A stretch of DNA of 38,690 bases from Actinomycetales bacterium (GCA_028868975.1 JAGWTM010000008.1:1-38690), one strand, 5' to 3'. Positions 16,378 through 25,010 are shown, numbered from the stretch's first letter. Notes: a model not told the origin generated them from the letters alone. Made by a program: numbers and translations.

Positions 16378-16401
16378 GATAACGGCGAAACCTTCGTTAT
16401 C
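16378..16401 (+). terminator. Possible weak terminator hairpin after GDPD
   Basis: GATAACG pairs with CGTTATC around a 10-nt loop, 9 bases past the GDPD stop. There is no T run directly after it, so the call is weak. Confidence 0.3.
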
Positions 16402-16402
16402 G

Positions 16403-16428
16403 GGAAGTAATTTTCCACCGAATGTGTT
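16403..16428 (+). promoter_or_regulatory. Candidate SigR/SigH-type promoter of rbpA
   Basis: GGAAG (16403-16407), then exactly 18 nt, then GTT (16426-16428), close to the GGAAT-N18-GTT consensus of the oxidative-stress sigma SigR/SigH, of which rbpA is a known target in Streptomyces. No SigA-like TANNNT lies at a useful place. The -10 region also overlaps a GTGTT-N5-AACAC inverted repeat (16424-16438). No sigR gene is in the window. Confidence 0.5.
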
Positions 16429-16467
16429 TAGGTAACACATGCCCCAAAAGGGCGCTCAGGAGGAAAA

Positions 16468-16827
16468 ATGTCACAGCAGACAATGCGCGGTATGCGCCTC
16501 GGCGCGCAGAGCCTCGAATCGGAGATCGGTGTTGCCTATTCGGCACGTTCGACTCACTCGTACCAGTGCCCGCGTGGTCACCAGACCAGCGTCGTGTTCT
16601 CGGCCGAAGCGGAACTTCCTGACACCTGGCAGTGCAAAACCTGTGGCGGTGAGGGTGTGCTGGTCGAAGACGGCAAGATCATCGAGCTGAACCACGAAGA
16701 AAAGACTCCTCGCAGCCATTGGGAGATGCTTTTGGAGCGTCGTTCGCGTGAGGAACTAGAGGAGATCCTCCAGGAGCGGTTGGAGTACATCCGCGAGCGC
16801 CGATCGGCCGGCAAGGCCGACCTTTAG
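16468..16827 (+). CDS. rbpA: RNA polymerase-binding protein RbpA
   Basis: A 119-residue actinobacterial transcription activator that binds the primary sigma factor and core polymerase and stabilises the open complex. The N-terminal tail, a zinc-binding core with C34, H38, C56 and C59 (QCPRGH and WQCKTCG), the basic linker and the C-terminal sigma-interaction helix (HWEMLLERRSREELEEI, about 84-100) are all recognisable. The ATG has the strongest Shine-Dalgarno in the window (AGGAGG), in contrast to the many leaderless neighbours. Alternative frames here are shadows. A SigR-like promoter precedes it. Convergent with ppm1, 19 bases apart. Confidence 0.97.
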   Translation: MSQQTMRGMRLGAQSLESEIGVAYSARSTHSYQCPRGHQTSVVFSAEAELPDTWQCKTCGGEGVLVEDGKIIELNHEEKTPRSHWEMLLERRSREELEEILQERLEYIRERRSAGKADL

Positions 16828-16846
16828 CGGTCAGCGAAAGAGTCGC

Positions 16847-17560
16847 TTAGCCTTTTCTTAGCCTTCGAGCTAGTCCCCACTTGGTGACGAGCCAGAGGGC
16901 CTCGATAACAATTCCCGAGGTCATTTTCGAACGACCCTGAGTCCTCTCGACGAAGGTAATCGGTACCTCAACTACCCGCGCGCCTGCTTTGCAGGCACGC
17001 CAAGCCATTTCAACCTGGAACGAATACCCGTACGCCGCAACCGTCTCCAAGTTGAGTCGGCTGAGTAGTTCAGTACGGTAAATCCTGAATCCCGCAGTCA
17101 TGTCGCGGATGCCGGCGCCTAACATCAGATTGACGTAGATGTTGCCCACGCGCGAGATCAACCTTCGATGAAGCGGCCAGTTCAATACCCGCCCACCTGG
17201 AATCCAACGTGAGCCAATGACCAGATCGGCTCGCCCAGAGGCCGCGATGAGCTTGGGTAGGTCCTCTGCCCGATGGGAGCCATCGGCATCCATTTCAATC
17301 AAATAGTCGTAACCACGTGACTGTCCCCATGCAAAGCCTGCCAAGTAGGCCGGACCCAAACCCTCTTTTTTCTCACGATGCAAAACGCTAATTCGAGGTT
17401 CATCAAGGGCCAGTTTCTCGGCTAGCTTGCCCGTGCCGTCGGGGCTGTTGTCATCGACTATCAGAAGGTCCACATTCGCGTTATGGCGAAGGAGCTCTGT
17501 CACCGAATGTGCAAGGTTCTCGCGCTCGTTGTAGGTCGGCATAATCACCAGAAAACTCAT
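16847..17560 (-). CDS. ppm1: Polyprenol monophosphomannose synthase (GT2)
   Basis: A 237-residue family 2 glycosyltransferase making polyprenyl-phosphate-mannose from GDP-mannose, the donor for extracytoplasmic mannosylation of lipoglycans and proteins. The N-terminal PTYNERENL, the DDNSPDGT block (36-43), the metal-binding DAD (91-93) followed by GSHR, and the GSRWIPGG block are typical of dolichol-phosphate mannose synthases. No C-terminal membrane helices, so it is the catalytic domain only. It overlaps lnt by 4 bases (ATGA). In mycobacteria the same two activities are fused or adjacent (Ppm1 domains), supporting the assignment. End of the long minus-strand chain. Confidence 0.93.
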   Translation of the reverse strand: MSFLVIMPTYNERENLAHSVTELLRHNANVDLLIVDDNSPDGTGKLAEKLALDEPRISVLHREKKEGLGPAYLAGFAWGQSRGYDYLIEMDADGSHRAEDLPKLIAASGRADLVIGSRWIPGGRVLNWPLHRRLISRVGNIYVNLMLGAGIRDMTAGFRIYRTELLSRLNLETVAAYGYSFQVEMAWRACKAGARVVEVPITFVERTQGRSKMTSGIVIEALWLVTKWGLARRLRKG

Positions 17561-19152
17561 GGTAGGTCAAGCTTTCTGCGGAGTTTGAGAGTGACTCTGA
17601 GGGCAAGCGCAATCTGTGTCAGCGCCAGAAAATTCACCAGATTCGTGAAAACAGGACCGAACCAGTATGCGGGCGTTTGAGACGATCTAAGTGGAACGGC
17701 CACCGTGATTGCACCGGGTTTGAAAGGCTCGACAGAAGCGAGAATTTTGCCGTTCGGCGCGAAGGCGGCCGTCACGCCAACTGTCGAGTCATTGATCACT
17801 ACGCGTCCCGTTTCGATCGCTCGAAGGCGAGCAATGGCAGCCTGCTGGAAAGTCTCATCGCTGTAGCCGAAGTCACTGTTATTCGTTTGCGAAATGATGA
17901 CCTCCGCGCCTCCTGAGACCAGGTCGCGATTCAACTCATCCACGGCGATTTCGAAGCAGATGTTGACGCCGACCCGTGACTCGGCCACTTGGTAAATTCC
18001 ATCGCGAGTGCCGAAGTCGTAACCGTGCGAAATGAGCCCAATCAGGTCTGGTGCTAGCGCGTACCAAAAGTCGCGATCCGGCACGAATTCGGCAAAAGGC
18101 ACTGGGCGCTTCTTCGCGTAGTAATCGACCGGCCCCTTGCCAGGGAGCCAGAGCTGAGATTCATTGAAAAACCGATCGCCCCGCTGAGTGATTGTTCCCA
18201 AAATCAATGGTGTCTGGAGCTGATTGGTCACGAAATCGTTCAACTTCAGGGCCGTCGCTGGGCTACCTGCAGGATTCAGATCGGAGCTGTTTTCAGGCCA
18301 GACCACCAGGTCGGGTTTTTCAGTCCGCTCCCCGACTGTCAAGAGCCTCGAGGCCTGGAGGTGCTTCTGCAGAATGCTGCCCGGAATCGGATTCGCGAAT
18401 AGACCCGCGTTCGCATTGCCCTGAACCGCAGCAATTCGCATGGATCCCTGCTCGGCGTTGGTAGGTGGCTGGATGAGCATTGCGATGGCGAAAACGGTGA
18501 TTAGGCCGGCCAAGCGCACGGCTTGGGAACCAACCAGCCGCCGTCCTAGCCGCTCTTTTTGAGTGATCCGGGTCCGCCGCAAATCCAGTGCTGAGATAAA
18601 CAAAAGAACGAGCGTTGCCGAGATCCAGGCCGCGACCCAACTAAGTAGTGGGAGCCCACCGAGGTAAGCCCACTTTGCTAGCGGCGAATCCGATTGGCTC
18701 ATCGCCAATCGCGACCAGGGAAACCCTCCGTAAGGCCAGTTAATGCTCACCCACTCGCGTGCGACCCACACGGTAGCGAGCATGGGAGCCGCTAGCCAAA
18801 GTTTCGCTGCCGGTGCCAGTTGCTCAATCAGCCTCCAGCTGAGGGTAATCGCAACTGCCCCTAGGGCAAAGATCAAGGCTTCGAGCGTTGCCAGAGCAAT
18901 GAGCGGCACTGGGCCCAGATATTGGCTAATCCAGTAAATCTGCGACAGGTAGAAACCCTGACCGGCGACAAAACCAAGCATGGCCGAACGAAGCAAACCC
19001 CGTGCCCGAAGGAGCCAAAAGATGGCGGCAACCGAGACGAATATCATTGGCCAGAGATTGAATCTTGGATACGCCAATCCCGACGCTGCTCCCGCCGCCA
19101 AGGCGAAGAGTAGCGACCCAATCGATCGTAAAAATCTCATCCGACTAGCCAT
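17557..19152 (-). CDS. lnt: Apolipoprotein N-acyltransferase
   Basis: A 531-residue membrane enzyme that N-acylates the lipidated cysteine of lipoproteins. About six to eight N-terminal helices precede a nitrilase-type domain (from about 235) with the catalytic triad E287 (VVWPENSS), K347 (YAKKRPVPFAE) and C399 (VNICFEIA). It overlaps the helY stop by 8 bases if this ATG is used; an ATG 12 bases later (MRFLRS) would leave a short gap, and neither has a clear Shine-Dalgarno. Two lipoproteins in this window, CtaC and the FKBP, are plausible substrates. The lnt-ppm1 pairing is conserved in actinobacteria. Confidence 0.93.
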   Translation of the reverse strand: MASRMRFLRSIGSLLFALAAGAASGLAYPRFNLWPMIFVSVAAIFWLLRARGLLRSAMLGFVAGQGFYLSQIYWISQYLGPVPLIALATLEALIFALGAVAITLSWRLIEQLAPAAKLWLAAPMLATVWVAREWVSINWPYGGFPWSRLAMSQSDSPLAKWAYLGGLPLLSWVAAWISATLVLLFISALDLRRTRITQKERLGRRLVGSQAVRLAGLITVFAIAMLIQPPTNAEQGSMRIAAVQGNANAGLFANPIPGSILQKHLQASRLLTVGERTEKPDLVVWPENSSDLNPAGSPATALKLNDFVTNQLQTPLILGTITQRGDRFFNESQLWLPGKGPVDYYAKKRPVPFAEFVPDRDFWYALAPDLIGLISHGYDFGTRDGIYQVAESRVGVNICFEIAVDELNRDLVSGGAEVIISQTNNSDFGYSDETFQQAAIARLRAIETGRVVINDSTVGVTAAFAPNGKILASVEPFKPGAITVAVPLRSSQTPAYWFGPVFTNLVNFLALTQIALALRVTLKLRRKLDLP

Positions 19153-21589
19153 AGAACGAGTACGCGACGATACCGCGCTTCACCTTGTCGATAGCTTCTT
19201 TGGCCACACCCGCGAGTTTGTCGTCACCAACCTGAACCATCTGGTCCAAAAGGTCGATGATTTGCTTGCACCAGCGAATGAAATCGCCAGCTAGCAAGTC
19301 TGCTAAGTCAAGAACGGTATCCAGTGACGCACCGGTTGCCCAACGATAAATGGCGTATGCGATGCCCGGATCCAACGGGGGTGATGTCGGAAGACGGTGT
19401 TGCTTCGCAAGATGGTCCAGGTCATGCCAGAGGTCAACCGTGTTGCTCAGAATCTGACTGAATTCGCCCTTCGGTAACCTCGGTTCGAAATCCTCGTCCC
19501 GTCTTGCCTCATAAACCAGAACGGCCGCCATCGCTGCCAGTCCGGCTGGATCCAATTTTGCCCAGAGTTGTTCTCGAAGCGCCTCCGAAACCAAAAGGTC
19601 GCGCTCGCCGTAAATTCGCCCCAGTTTCTTGCCGGGTTCGAGAACAATCAGGTCTCCGTCAGGCTCCTCGGCTACGTAACCGATGGTTTGCAGCAGGTCG
19701 CAGATGCGGTCAAATGTGCGTGCAACTTGGTTTGTGCGACCTTCGATTTGAGACAGAGTTGCCTCAAGTTCACGATTGAGCTTGTGCCAGCGCTCGCCCC
19801 AGCGCGCGTGTGCTTCTCGGTCGGTGCATGAATGGCAAGCGTGTTGTTTGAGCTGCCGTTTTAGCTGGGCAATCCTCTGCTCTTGCGCGGCGCGTCCCTT
19901 GGACTGGCGGATGTCTTTTCCGCGTTCGGCCCGCACCCTGTTATTCGCGAGAACCCGTTCGAGATCGCTGATTTCGCGTCGCATGGAGGCATACTGGCTG
20001 AAATCTCCGAGGTGGCATTTCATGGCCTGCGCGTAACCGTCAAGCGAAACCTGCTTCTCGCGAATCCCCTTCGCCAGCCCAACCACGGAACGGTCGGCCT
20101 GAAACTGAGCAAACGAAGTTTCTAGAACTTCGCGGGCACGTTCGCGGCCGAAAGCCTCCAGCAGGTTGATTGACATGTTGTAGGTCGGCTTGAAAGGGCT
20201 AATCAGTGGGTATGTGCGCTTGCTAGCCAAGCCAGCTACCGATGCCGGATCAAGATTGCCGACCCACTGGATGACCGAGTGGCCGATGGTGTCGATACCT
20301 CTTCGTCCCGCCCGACCGGTCAACTGGGTGTACTCTCCCGGAGTGATTTGGACGCGTCCCTCGCCATTGAACTTGTCCAAGCGTTCGAGCACGACCGTTC
20401 TGGCTGGCATGTTGATACCGAGCGCAAGGGTTTCGGTCGCGAAGACCACCTTCACGAGTTTTCTGAGAAATAGTTCCTCGACCACTTCTTTAAACGCCGG
20501 GAGCATACCCGCGTGGTGAGCTGCCACTCCCCTTTCGAGTGCGGCCAGCCACTCGAAATAACCCAGTGTGTTGAGGTCTTCGTCGGCAATTGAATAGGTT
20601 TTTTCTTCAACCACTCTGCGGATCTCTTGCTTTTCTTCCGTGGTGGTGAGTCGAATGCCTCCGCTCGTGCAAGCACGAACCGCAGCCTCGCAACCAGCCC
20701 GCGAGAAGATGAAGAAAATGGCTGGCAACAGATCTTCGTCGTCGAGAATATCGACAACTTCGGGTTTGGTCAGTTTTTCGATTCGGGCGAGGTCTGGACG
20801 ACCCGGAAAGCCTCTTCTGCCCCTGGTCGGTTTGTTGATCGGTTGCCGGAGTTTCGTCGCGTGTTTGTGCACCAATTCGGCGTTTACTCGCTGATTCTTG
20901 CCACTGCCCTCGAACAAATCCATCAATTCATTGCCAAACAGCACGTGTTGCACCAGAGGGACCGGACGAATCTCGCTAACCACAATCGCCGTGTCGCCGC
21001 GCACCTCATCCAACCAAGCCCCAAATTCCTCGGCGTTGGACACGGTAGCGCTTAGCGACACAATCTTGACGTCACGCGGCAGGTGGAGAATTACCTCTTC
21101 CCAAACGGCGCCACGGAAGCGATCGGCGAGGTAGTGAACCTCATCCATGACGACGTAACCGAGACTTATCAGAGCGTCGCTGTTCGCGTAGATCATGTTT
21201 CGCAGAACCTCGGTGGTCATCACCACGATTTGAGCGTCGCCATTCTGATTCGTGTCCCCAGTTAGCAGGCCAACTCGGTCGGCGCCATAGCGCGCCACCA
21301 ATTCCGCATATTTTTGGTTACTGAGAGCCTTTATCGGCGTGGTGTAGAAGACTTTTAGATCCTTGGCAATGGCTAGATGGATGGCGAATTCGCCGATAAC
21401 CGTCTTTCCTGCTCCAGTTGGAGCAGCGACCAAAACCCCCTTGCCACTTGCAAGTTCTCGACACGCTTGCTCCTGAAAAGGGTCGAGAGGATATTTGAGA
21501 AGGCTGGTGAAGTCATCCAACGCGGGGGTGTCCCGGCGGATTTTCGCGAGTCTGAATCGCTCAGCGGCACTGAGCTCTTTTTCGGTCAC
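19145..21589 (-). CDS. helY: HelY/Ski2-like DEVH-box RNA helicase
   Basis: An 814-residue superfamily 2 helicase of the Ski2/Mtr4 type. Motifs in order: Walker A APTGAGKT (56-63), motif Ia TTPIKALSNQ (83-92), DEVH (149-152), SLSATVSNAEEFG, AHHAGMLPAFK, ALGINMPARTVV and QLTGRAGRRGID. The C-terminal region contains a CHSCTDR segment and a long helical part with a DSHCT-like end. Slightly shorter than M. tuberculosis HelY. The start is GTG, 6 bases after tatC, with only a weak ribosome site. The tatA-tatC-helY order matches other actinobacteria. An RNA-processing or decay role is inferred from the family. Confidence 0.93.
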   Translation of the reverse strand: MTEKELSAAERFRLAKIRRDTPALDDFTSLLKYPLDPFQEQACRELASGKGVLVAAPTGAGKTVIGEFAIHLAIAKDLKVFYTTPIKALSNQKYAELVARYGADRVGLLTGDTNQNGDAQIVVMTTEVLRNMIYANSDALISLGYVVMDEVHYLADRFRGAVWEEVILHLPRDVKIVSLSATVSNAEEFGAWLDEVRGDTAIVVSEIRPVPLVQHVLFGNELMDLFEGSGKNQRVNAELVHKHATKLRQPINKPTRGRRGFPGRPDLARIEKLTKPEVVDILDDEDLLPAIFFIFSRAGCEAAVRACTSGGIRLTTTEEKQEIRRVVEEKTYSIADEDLNTLGYFEWLAALERGVAAHHAGMLPAFKEVVEELFLRKLVKVVFATETLALGINMPARTVVLERLDKFNGEGRVQITPGEYTQLTGRAGRRGIDTIGHSVIQWVGNLDPASVAGLASKRTYPLISPFKPTYNMSINLLEAFGRERAREVLETSFAQFQADRSVVGLAKGIREKQVSLDGYAQAMKCHLGDFSQYASMRREISDLERVLANNRVRAERGKDIRQSKGRAAQEQRIAQLKRQLKQHACHSCTDREAHARWGERWHKLNRELEATLSQIEGRTNQVARTFDRICDLLQTIGYVAEEPDGDLIVLEPGKKLGRIYGERDLLVSEALREQLWAKLDPAGLAAMAAVLVYEARRDEDFEPRLPKGEFSQILSNTVDLWHDLDHLAKQHRLPTSPPLDPGIAYAIYRWATGASLDTVLDLADLLAGDFIRWCKQIIDLLDQMVQVGDDKLAGVAKEAIDKVKRGIVAYSFYG

Positions 21590-21595
21590 TTCAGA

Positions 21596-22423
21596 TCACT
21601 CGACCAACGGGTTCGCAACCGAAGCGCTCGGGGCGGCCAATTCAGCTTCGATCGCCGCCTCGGCTAGCGCCCGCCTACGTGCGGTCGCCTTATCGCGCAG
21701 GGCCGCAACCCCGGCCGCCACGTAGTAGAGCGCGATCAACGGAATCATCAGCAGAAACATCGACATTGGGTCAGAGACTGGAGTCGCCAGGGCTGCAATG
21801 ACCGCGATGAGAAACACCGCGAGTCGCCAGCCCTTGAGAATGGTCTTGGCGCTCATAACACCCGCAAAATTGAGCACTACCAGCGCAACGGGTAGCACAA
21901 AAGCTAGACCGAAGACCACCAAAATTCTGATGATGAAGAGCATGTACTCGTTGGCGTTGATTACGTTCGCCGCACCTTCCGGCGTGAACGAAAGCAACGA
22001 AGTCACAAATTGCGGAATGGAAACCCAAGCTAGGTAAACACCGGCGGCGAACAGCGGAGTTGCGATTCCTAAGAACGAGAAAGTGTATTTACGCTCGCGC
22101 GACTTGAGTCCGGGAGTGATAAATGCCCAGAAGTGATAGAGCCAAAAAGGGCTGGCCAAAAGCACACCCAAGAAAATCGAGACCTGAATACGCGTATCAA
22201 ACGCACCGACGACAGTGCCAAAGTTGATGGTGGCGTCGATGTGTTTCGATTCAGAAATCGCCACAATGGGTTTTTGTAGTACAGCGAATACTTGATCGAA
22301 AAGGACCCAACCGACTATCGATCCGGCCGTTACGAAAACGGCTGACCAAAAAAGCCGGTTGCGCAGTTCAATAAGGTGAGCTCCAAGGCTCATCTTTCTT
22401 TCAGAGTTGCGCGATCTTGCCAT
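21596..22423 (-). CDS. tatC: Sec-independent translocase subunit TatC
   Basis: A 275-residue TatC with six predicted membrane helices, the receptor for twin-arginine signal peptides. Conserved elements: MSLGAHLIELRNRL before helix 1, the FWLYHFWAFITPGLKSRER block after helix 2, and ATPVSDPMSM in the last loop. A TTG directly before the ATG is in frame; the ATG is chosen. TatA lies 39 bases upstream and helY 6 bases downstream. With TatA it can transport folded proteins, in actinobacteria including the Rieske protein QcrA encoded here. The C-terminal tail is Ala/Arg/Glu-rich and cytosolic. Confidence 0.96.
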   Translation of the reverse strand: MARSRNSERKMSLGAHLIELRNRLFWSAVFVTAGSIVGWVLFDQVFAVLQKPIVAISESKHIDATINFGTVVGAFDTRIQVSIFLGVLLASPFWLYHFWAFITPGLKSRERKYTFSFLGIATPLFAAGVYLAWVSIPQFVTSLLSFTPEGAANVINANEYMLFIIRILVVFGLAFVLPVALVVLNFAGVMSAKTILKGWRLAVFLIAVIAALATPVSDPMSMFLLMIPLIALYYVAAGVAALRDKATARRRALAEAAIEAELAAPSASVANPLVE

Positions 22424-22462
22424 CAAGTGAGGTTTTGAGAAATTGCGCGATACGAGCGCGGC

Positions 22463-22681
22463 TTACTTGTCTTCGTCAGCCGAATTTGAGTTAGCAGCAG
22501 GCGACTTGGCGGCCTGCTCAGCCTTCTCGGCGGCTTTCTCGTCATTCAGGGTCTTCATCTCTTTACGGAAGACGCGCATCGATTGTCCGAGGTTTTTCGC
22601 AATGCTTGGAAGTTTTGCTCCACCGAACAGAACCAGCGCAATCACCACGACGATAATTAGGTGCCAACCTTCAAGGCGCAT
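22463..22681 (-). CDS. tatA: Twin-arginine translocase subunit TatA
   Basis: A 72-residue TatA: one N-terminal membrane helix (about 6-20, WHLIIVVVIALVLFGGAKLP) ending at the FGGAKLP hinge, an amphipathic helix (about 21-45) and an acidic, alanine-rich tail ending in DEDK. It forms the Tat pore with TatC. The ATG overlaps the end of the preceding small membrane protein gene by 11 bases, and an AGG lies 8 nt upstream, so translation is probably coupled. Confidence 0.95.
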   Translation of the reverse strand: MRLEGWHLIIVVVIALVLFGGAKLPSIAKNLGQSMRVFRKEMKTLNDEKAAEKAEQAAKSPAANSNSADEDK

Positions 22682-23012
22682 TCGTGAACCTGCTTTCGTT
22701 TACATCGATGTCAAGAAGTGACCTTATAAGCCTACGCTCTCGGGCTTTGGTGCGGTCCCGATTGTGACGAACCACCGATGCGCGCTCCGCGAACACGGCT
22801 TCAGGATCTGAGTCGAGGGCACTGGTCGGGGCTGCGTAATTGACAGGCTTCTCCAGGGCGGATAGTAGCGGTTTGACGTATTCCGAGCTGACTTTTAGTT
22901 GGTCAAAAATCGGAGTGACCTTTGTGAAGAGTTCCCAGCCTATCCAGGCGAAAACTGCTAGCGAAAGGAATCCCAAGCCTAGCCAGATCCAAAACCAAAA
23001 CCAGAAGCCCAC
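22671..23012 (-). CDS. Uncharacterised small single-pass membrane protein (Trp/Phe-rich)
   Basis: A 113-residue protein I do not recognise. It opens with an aromatic membrane helix (MGFWFWFWIWLGLGF onward, about 1-27, with seven Trp and seven Phe in 33 residues), then a soluble part of about 85 residues with mixed charges, a KARERRLIRSLLDID basic segment and an Asn/Arg-containing end. Gene status is supported by tight packing: its GTG overlaps the pafC stop by one base (TAGTG) and its end overlaps tatA by 11 bases. Position between pafC and tatA suggests an envelope role, perhaps near the Tat translocase, but this is guesswork. Confidence 0.8.
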   Translation of the reverse strand: MGFWFWFWIWLGLGFLSLAVFAWIGWELFTKVTPIFDQLKVSSEYVKPLLSALEKPVNYAAPTSALDSDPEAVFAERASVVRHNRDRTKARERRLIRSLLDIDVNESRFTNAP

Positions 23013-24007
23013 TACTCGGCCTCTACCCCTGTGGTTGAGCCATTGTGGCCCAGCGCAGCTTCCGCGTATGCCCGAACGTAGGCCTTAGCCTCTTCCGGGG
23101 CCACTACACGTGCCGCTCCCCCGTATCGAGCCACGAGGTGGCCGATATTCGGGAGGTAACCGACGCGAATGGTGGCTCGAACCGTGCCGGGATTATTACC
23201 CTTGGCAACCATCTCTTCAACCGCGGAGCTTTCGCCAATCAAGCGGTATGCCTCTGGGTCTACCTCGAGGGTTACCTCGGTGTCGGTCTCTTTCGAGACG
23301 TAGAGCGCGTCCTCTAGGGCCGCTTCATTTCTGGCCACATCGCTAATCGGGGTATCGATAATCTGCGCATCGCGCATCCGGTCGAGTCGGAAGGTTCGAA
23401 TCTCTTGGGCTTCAGGGCACCAGGCTCGCAAGTACCAGTTATCGGGTCTTGGATCGAGACGAATGGGTTCTAACTCGCGGACTCTTCGATTTCCGGACTG
23501 GCTGTGATAGTCGCAGCGGATGCGCTTGCCCTCGAGAATCGCCTGACGAATGGTGCTCACGTCGGGGTCAGGTTCTACTTCATCGACCTTCAGAAGACTC
23601 GTGGCCTGCGACTGGTTCTCGGCCAGCAGGTCCATCAACGCCGCCAATTCGGGGTCGCCCTCAAAGCCCGGCATCGTCGCCAGATACGAAAGTCCGGAAA
23701 CCAACGCTGCCGCTTGACGAACCGAGATTTTGGGAACCTCGGTTAGGTAATCCGCAGCAATGATCGAAAGAACGTCTTCCTCGAGCGCATCCAGGTCAAG
23801 AAGAGCCATGCCGTTTTCCATCGGACCGACATTTGGGGTTACGCGATTGATGTCTGCGGCAGCTCTGCGAATATCCTTTGCCGTGCACTTGAAGTGCTCT
23901 GCTGCTTCGGCCACCGGCACGTCGCGCTGGCTGTTGTAAAGATAGGCAATCAGGCTAATAGTCAGATTGAAGCGGTCAACATTGTCAAAGCCAGTCAGTT
24001 TAGGCAT
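23012..24007 (-). CDS. pafC: WYL-domain transcription regulator PafC
   Basis: A 331-residue HTH/WYL protein, partner of PafB in the actinobacterial DNA-damage activator PafBC. An N-terminal winged helix (about 1-65) is followed by the WYL domain with the signature WYL at 191-193 (DNWYLRAW) and the RTFRLDRM strand, then a C-terminal WCX-like extension. A TTG 9 bases further up could extend it; the ATG chosen gives an 8-base overlap with pafB. The downstream GTG of the small membrane protein overlaps its stop. PafB/PafC order matches M. tuberculosis Rv2096c/Rv2095c. Confidence 0.92.
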   Translation of the reverse strand: MPKLTGFDNVDRFNLTISLIAYLYNSQRDVPVAEAAEHFKCTAKDIRRAAADINRVTPNVGPMENGMALLDLDALEEDVLSIIAADYLTEVPKISVRQAAALVSGLSYLATMPGFEGDPELAALMDLLAENQSQATSLLKVDEVEPDPDVSTIRQAILEGKRIRCDYHSQSGNRRVRELEPIRLDPRPDNWYLRAWCPEAQEIRTFRLDRMRDAQIIDTPISDVARNEAALEDALYVSKETDTEVTLEVDPEAYRLIGESSAVEEMVAKGNNPGTVRATIRVGYLPNIGHLVARYGGAARVVAPEEAKAYVRAYAEAALGHNGSTTGVEAE

Positions 24008-25010
24008 GGTCGGCAATCACCTGCTCAAATCCAGCACGAACGATATCCGCAAGGTGCGACGGTTCAATGACGCGAATATCGGGGCCGTAGCTGCGAATCT
24101 CCTCAGCTAGCAGATGTGCGTCCATGTAGTTCAAACTGCGCTCAATCCATTCAGCCTTGTCAGTTGTTTCAGATGCTCCGGATGAGTCCTCGGTGAAGTG
24201 GAACCACGCCTCGCTGCCGTTTCGAACAGAGATTACGGCGACTTGTGCTGCAGTGATTGCCCTCAAATCTTCTGCCGCAAGGTCAAGCTGTTCCTGACTC
24301 GGCCCGTCGAACTCGATCGGCTTCTCAGAACCTGCCTCAAGCACCGGTTTGACCGATGAGACTATCCGCTTCAGTAGGAAGTTTCGAACCTCTTGTCGGT
24401 CCCGATCGAAGCATTGCAGCAACCACTGCGACTGGATGTTCTTCAACGCCCAAGGTTCGACCTCGCGTCGTTCGTGACCGGCGACACCCGGTTTGCGGTA
24501 TTGAAACTCGACCACGTAGTGGTTTGTGATCGCGTCGGCCAGCGACATAAAGGCCGGGTCATGAACCTGGATGCGCGGTGCGACATTCATGAGGCTGTCA
24601 GTACTGGTAGAAAACCCCAGGCCTCGAAGGCGAATAGCGGCACGACCAGCATCACTCGAAAAGGCACTCTGGGCCCAAATTTCCGATGCGATGTTTAGCA
24701 ATTGAATCTGTCGTGGTGAGAGTTCGAGTAGTTCCGGAAACGCAAAATTCTTTTGCGGAATCACGTAACGTTCGTCGTCATCGATAGATCGAATAGTCAG
24801 GCTGAAGCCGTTGTCTCTCAGATGGTTTTTGTCGCGATCGAACTTCTTTTCCAGCGCATCAGGGTCAATTCCGTCTGCTCGATCGTTGGCGTATGCCTCA
24901 ACGACCTGGAACAGTTCTGCCTTGGTCAACCCGCGGTCGCCAGCCAACAGAAGTGCAGCGAGGATGCTGAACAAGCGCCCCGCAGCGTCGTACTTCTGCC
25001 GCTCAACCAT
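24000..25010 (-). CDS. pafB: WYL-domain transcription regulator PafB
   Basis: A 336-residue HTH/WYL protein with a winged helix at about 8-90 and a WYL domain around 160-225. The signature position reads WLL (196-198) rather than WYL, followed by RNFLLKRI, while its partner PafC has the canonical WYL. With PafC it forms the RecA-independent DNA-damage transcription activator. Its ATG has GGGGGAG 5 nt upstream. Upstream lies the FKBP lipoprotein gene; the proteasome accessory ligase pafA, after which it is named, is absent from this locus. Confidence 0.92.
   Translation of the reverse strand: MVERQKYDAAGRLFSILAALLLAGDRGLTKAELFQVVEAYANDRADGIDPDALEKKFDRDKNHLRDNGFSLTIRSIDDDERYVIPQKNFAFPELLELSPRQIQLLNIASEIWAQSAFSSDAGRAAIRLRGLGFSTSTDSLMNVAPRIQVHDPAFMSLADAITNHYVVEFQYRKPGVAGHERREVEPWALKNIQSQWLLQCFDRDRQEVRNFLLKRIVSSVKPVLEAGSEKPIEFDGPSQEQLDLAAEDLRAITAAQVAVISVRNGSEAWFHFTEDSSGASETTDKAEWIERSLNYMDAHLLAEEIRSYGPDIRVIEPSHLADIVRAGFEQVIADHA

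Noticed and set aside
24147-24156. TTGTCAGTT resembling the PafBC-dependent RecA-NDp motif
   Set aside because: It is inside the pafB coding region with no TANNNT at the required 8-nt spacing and no gene in the right place.
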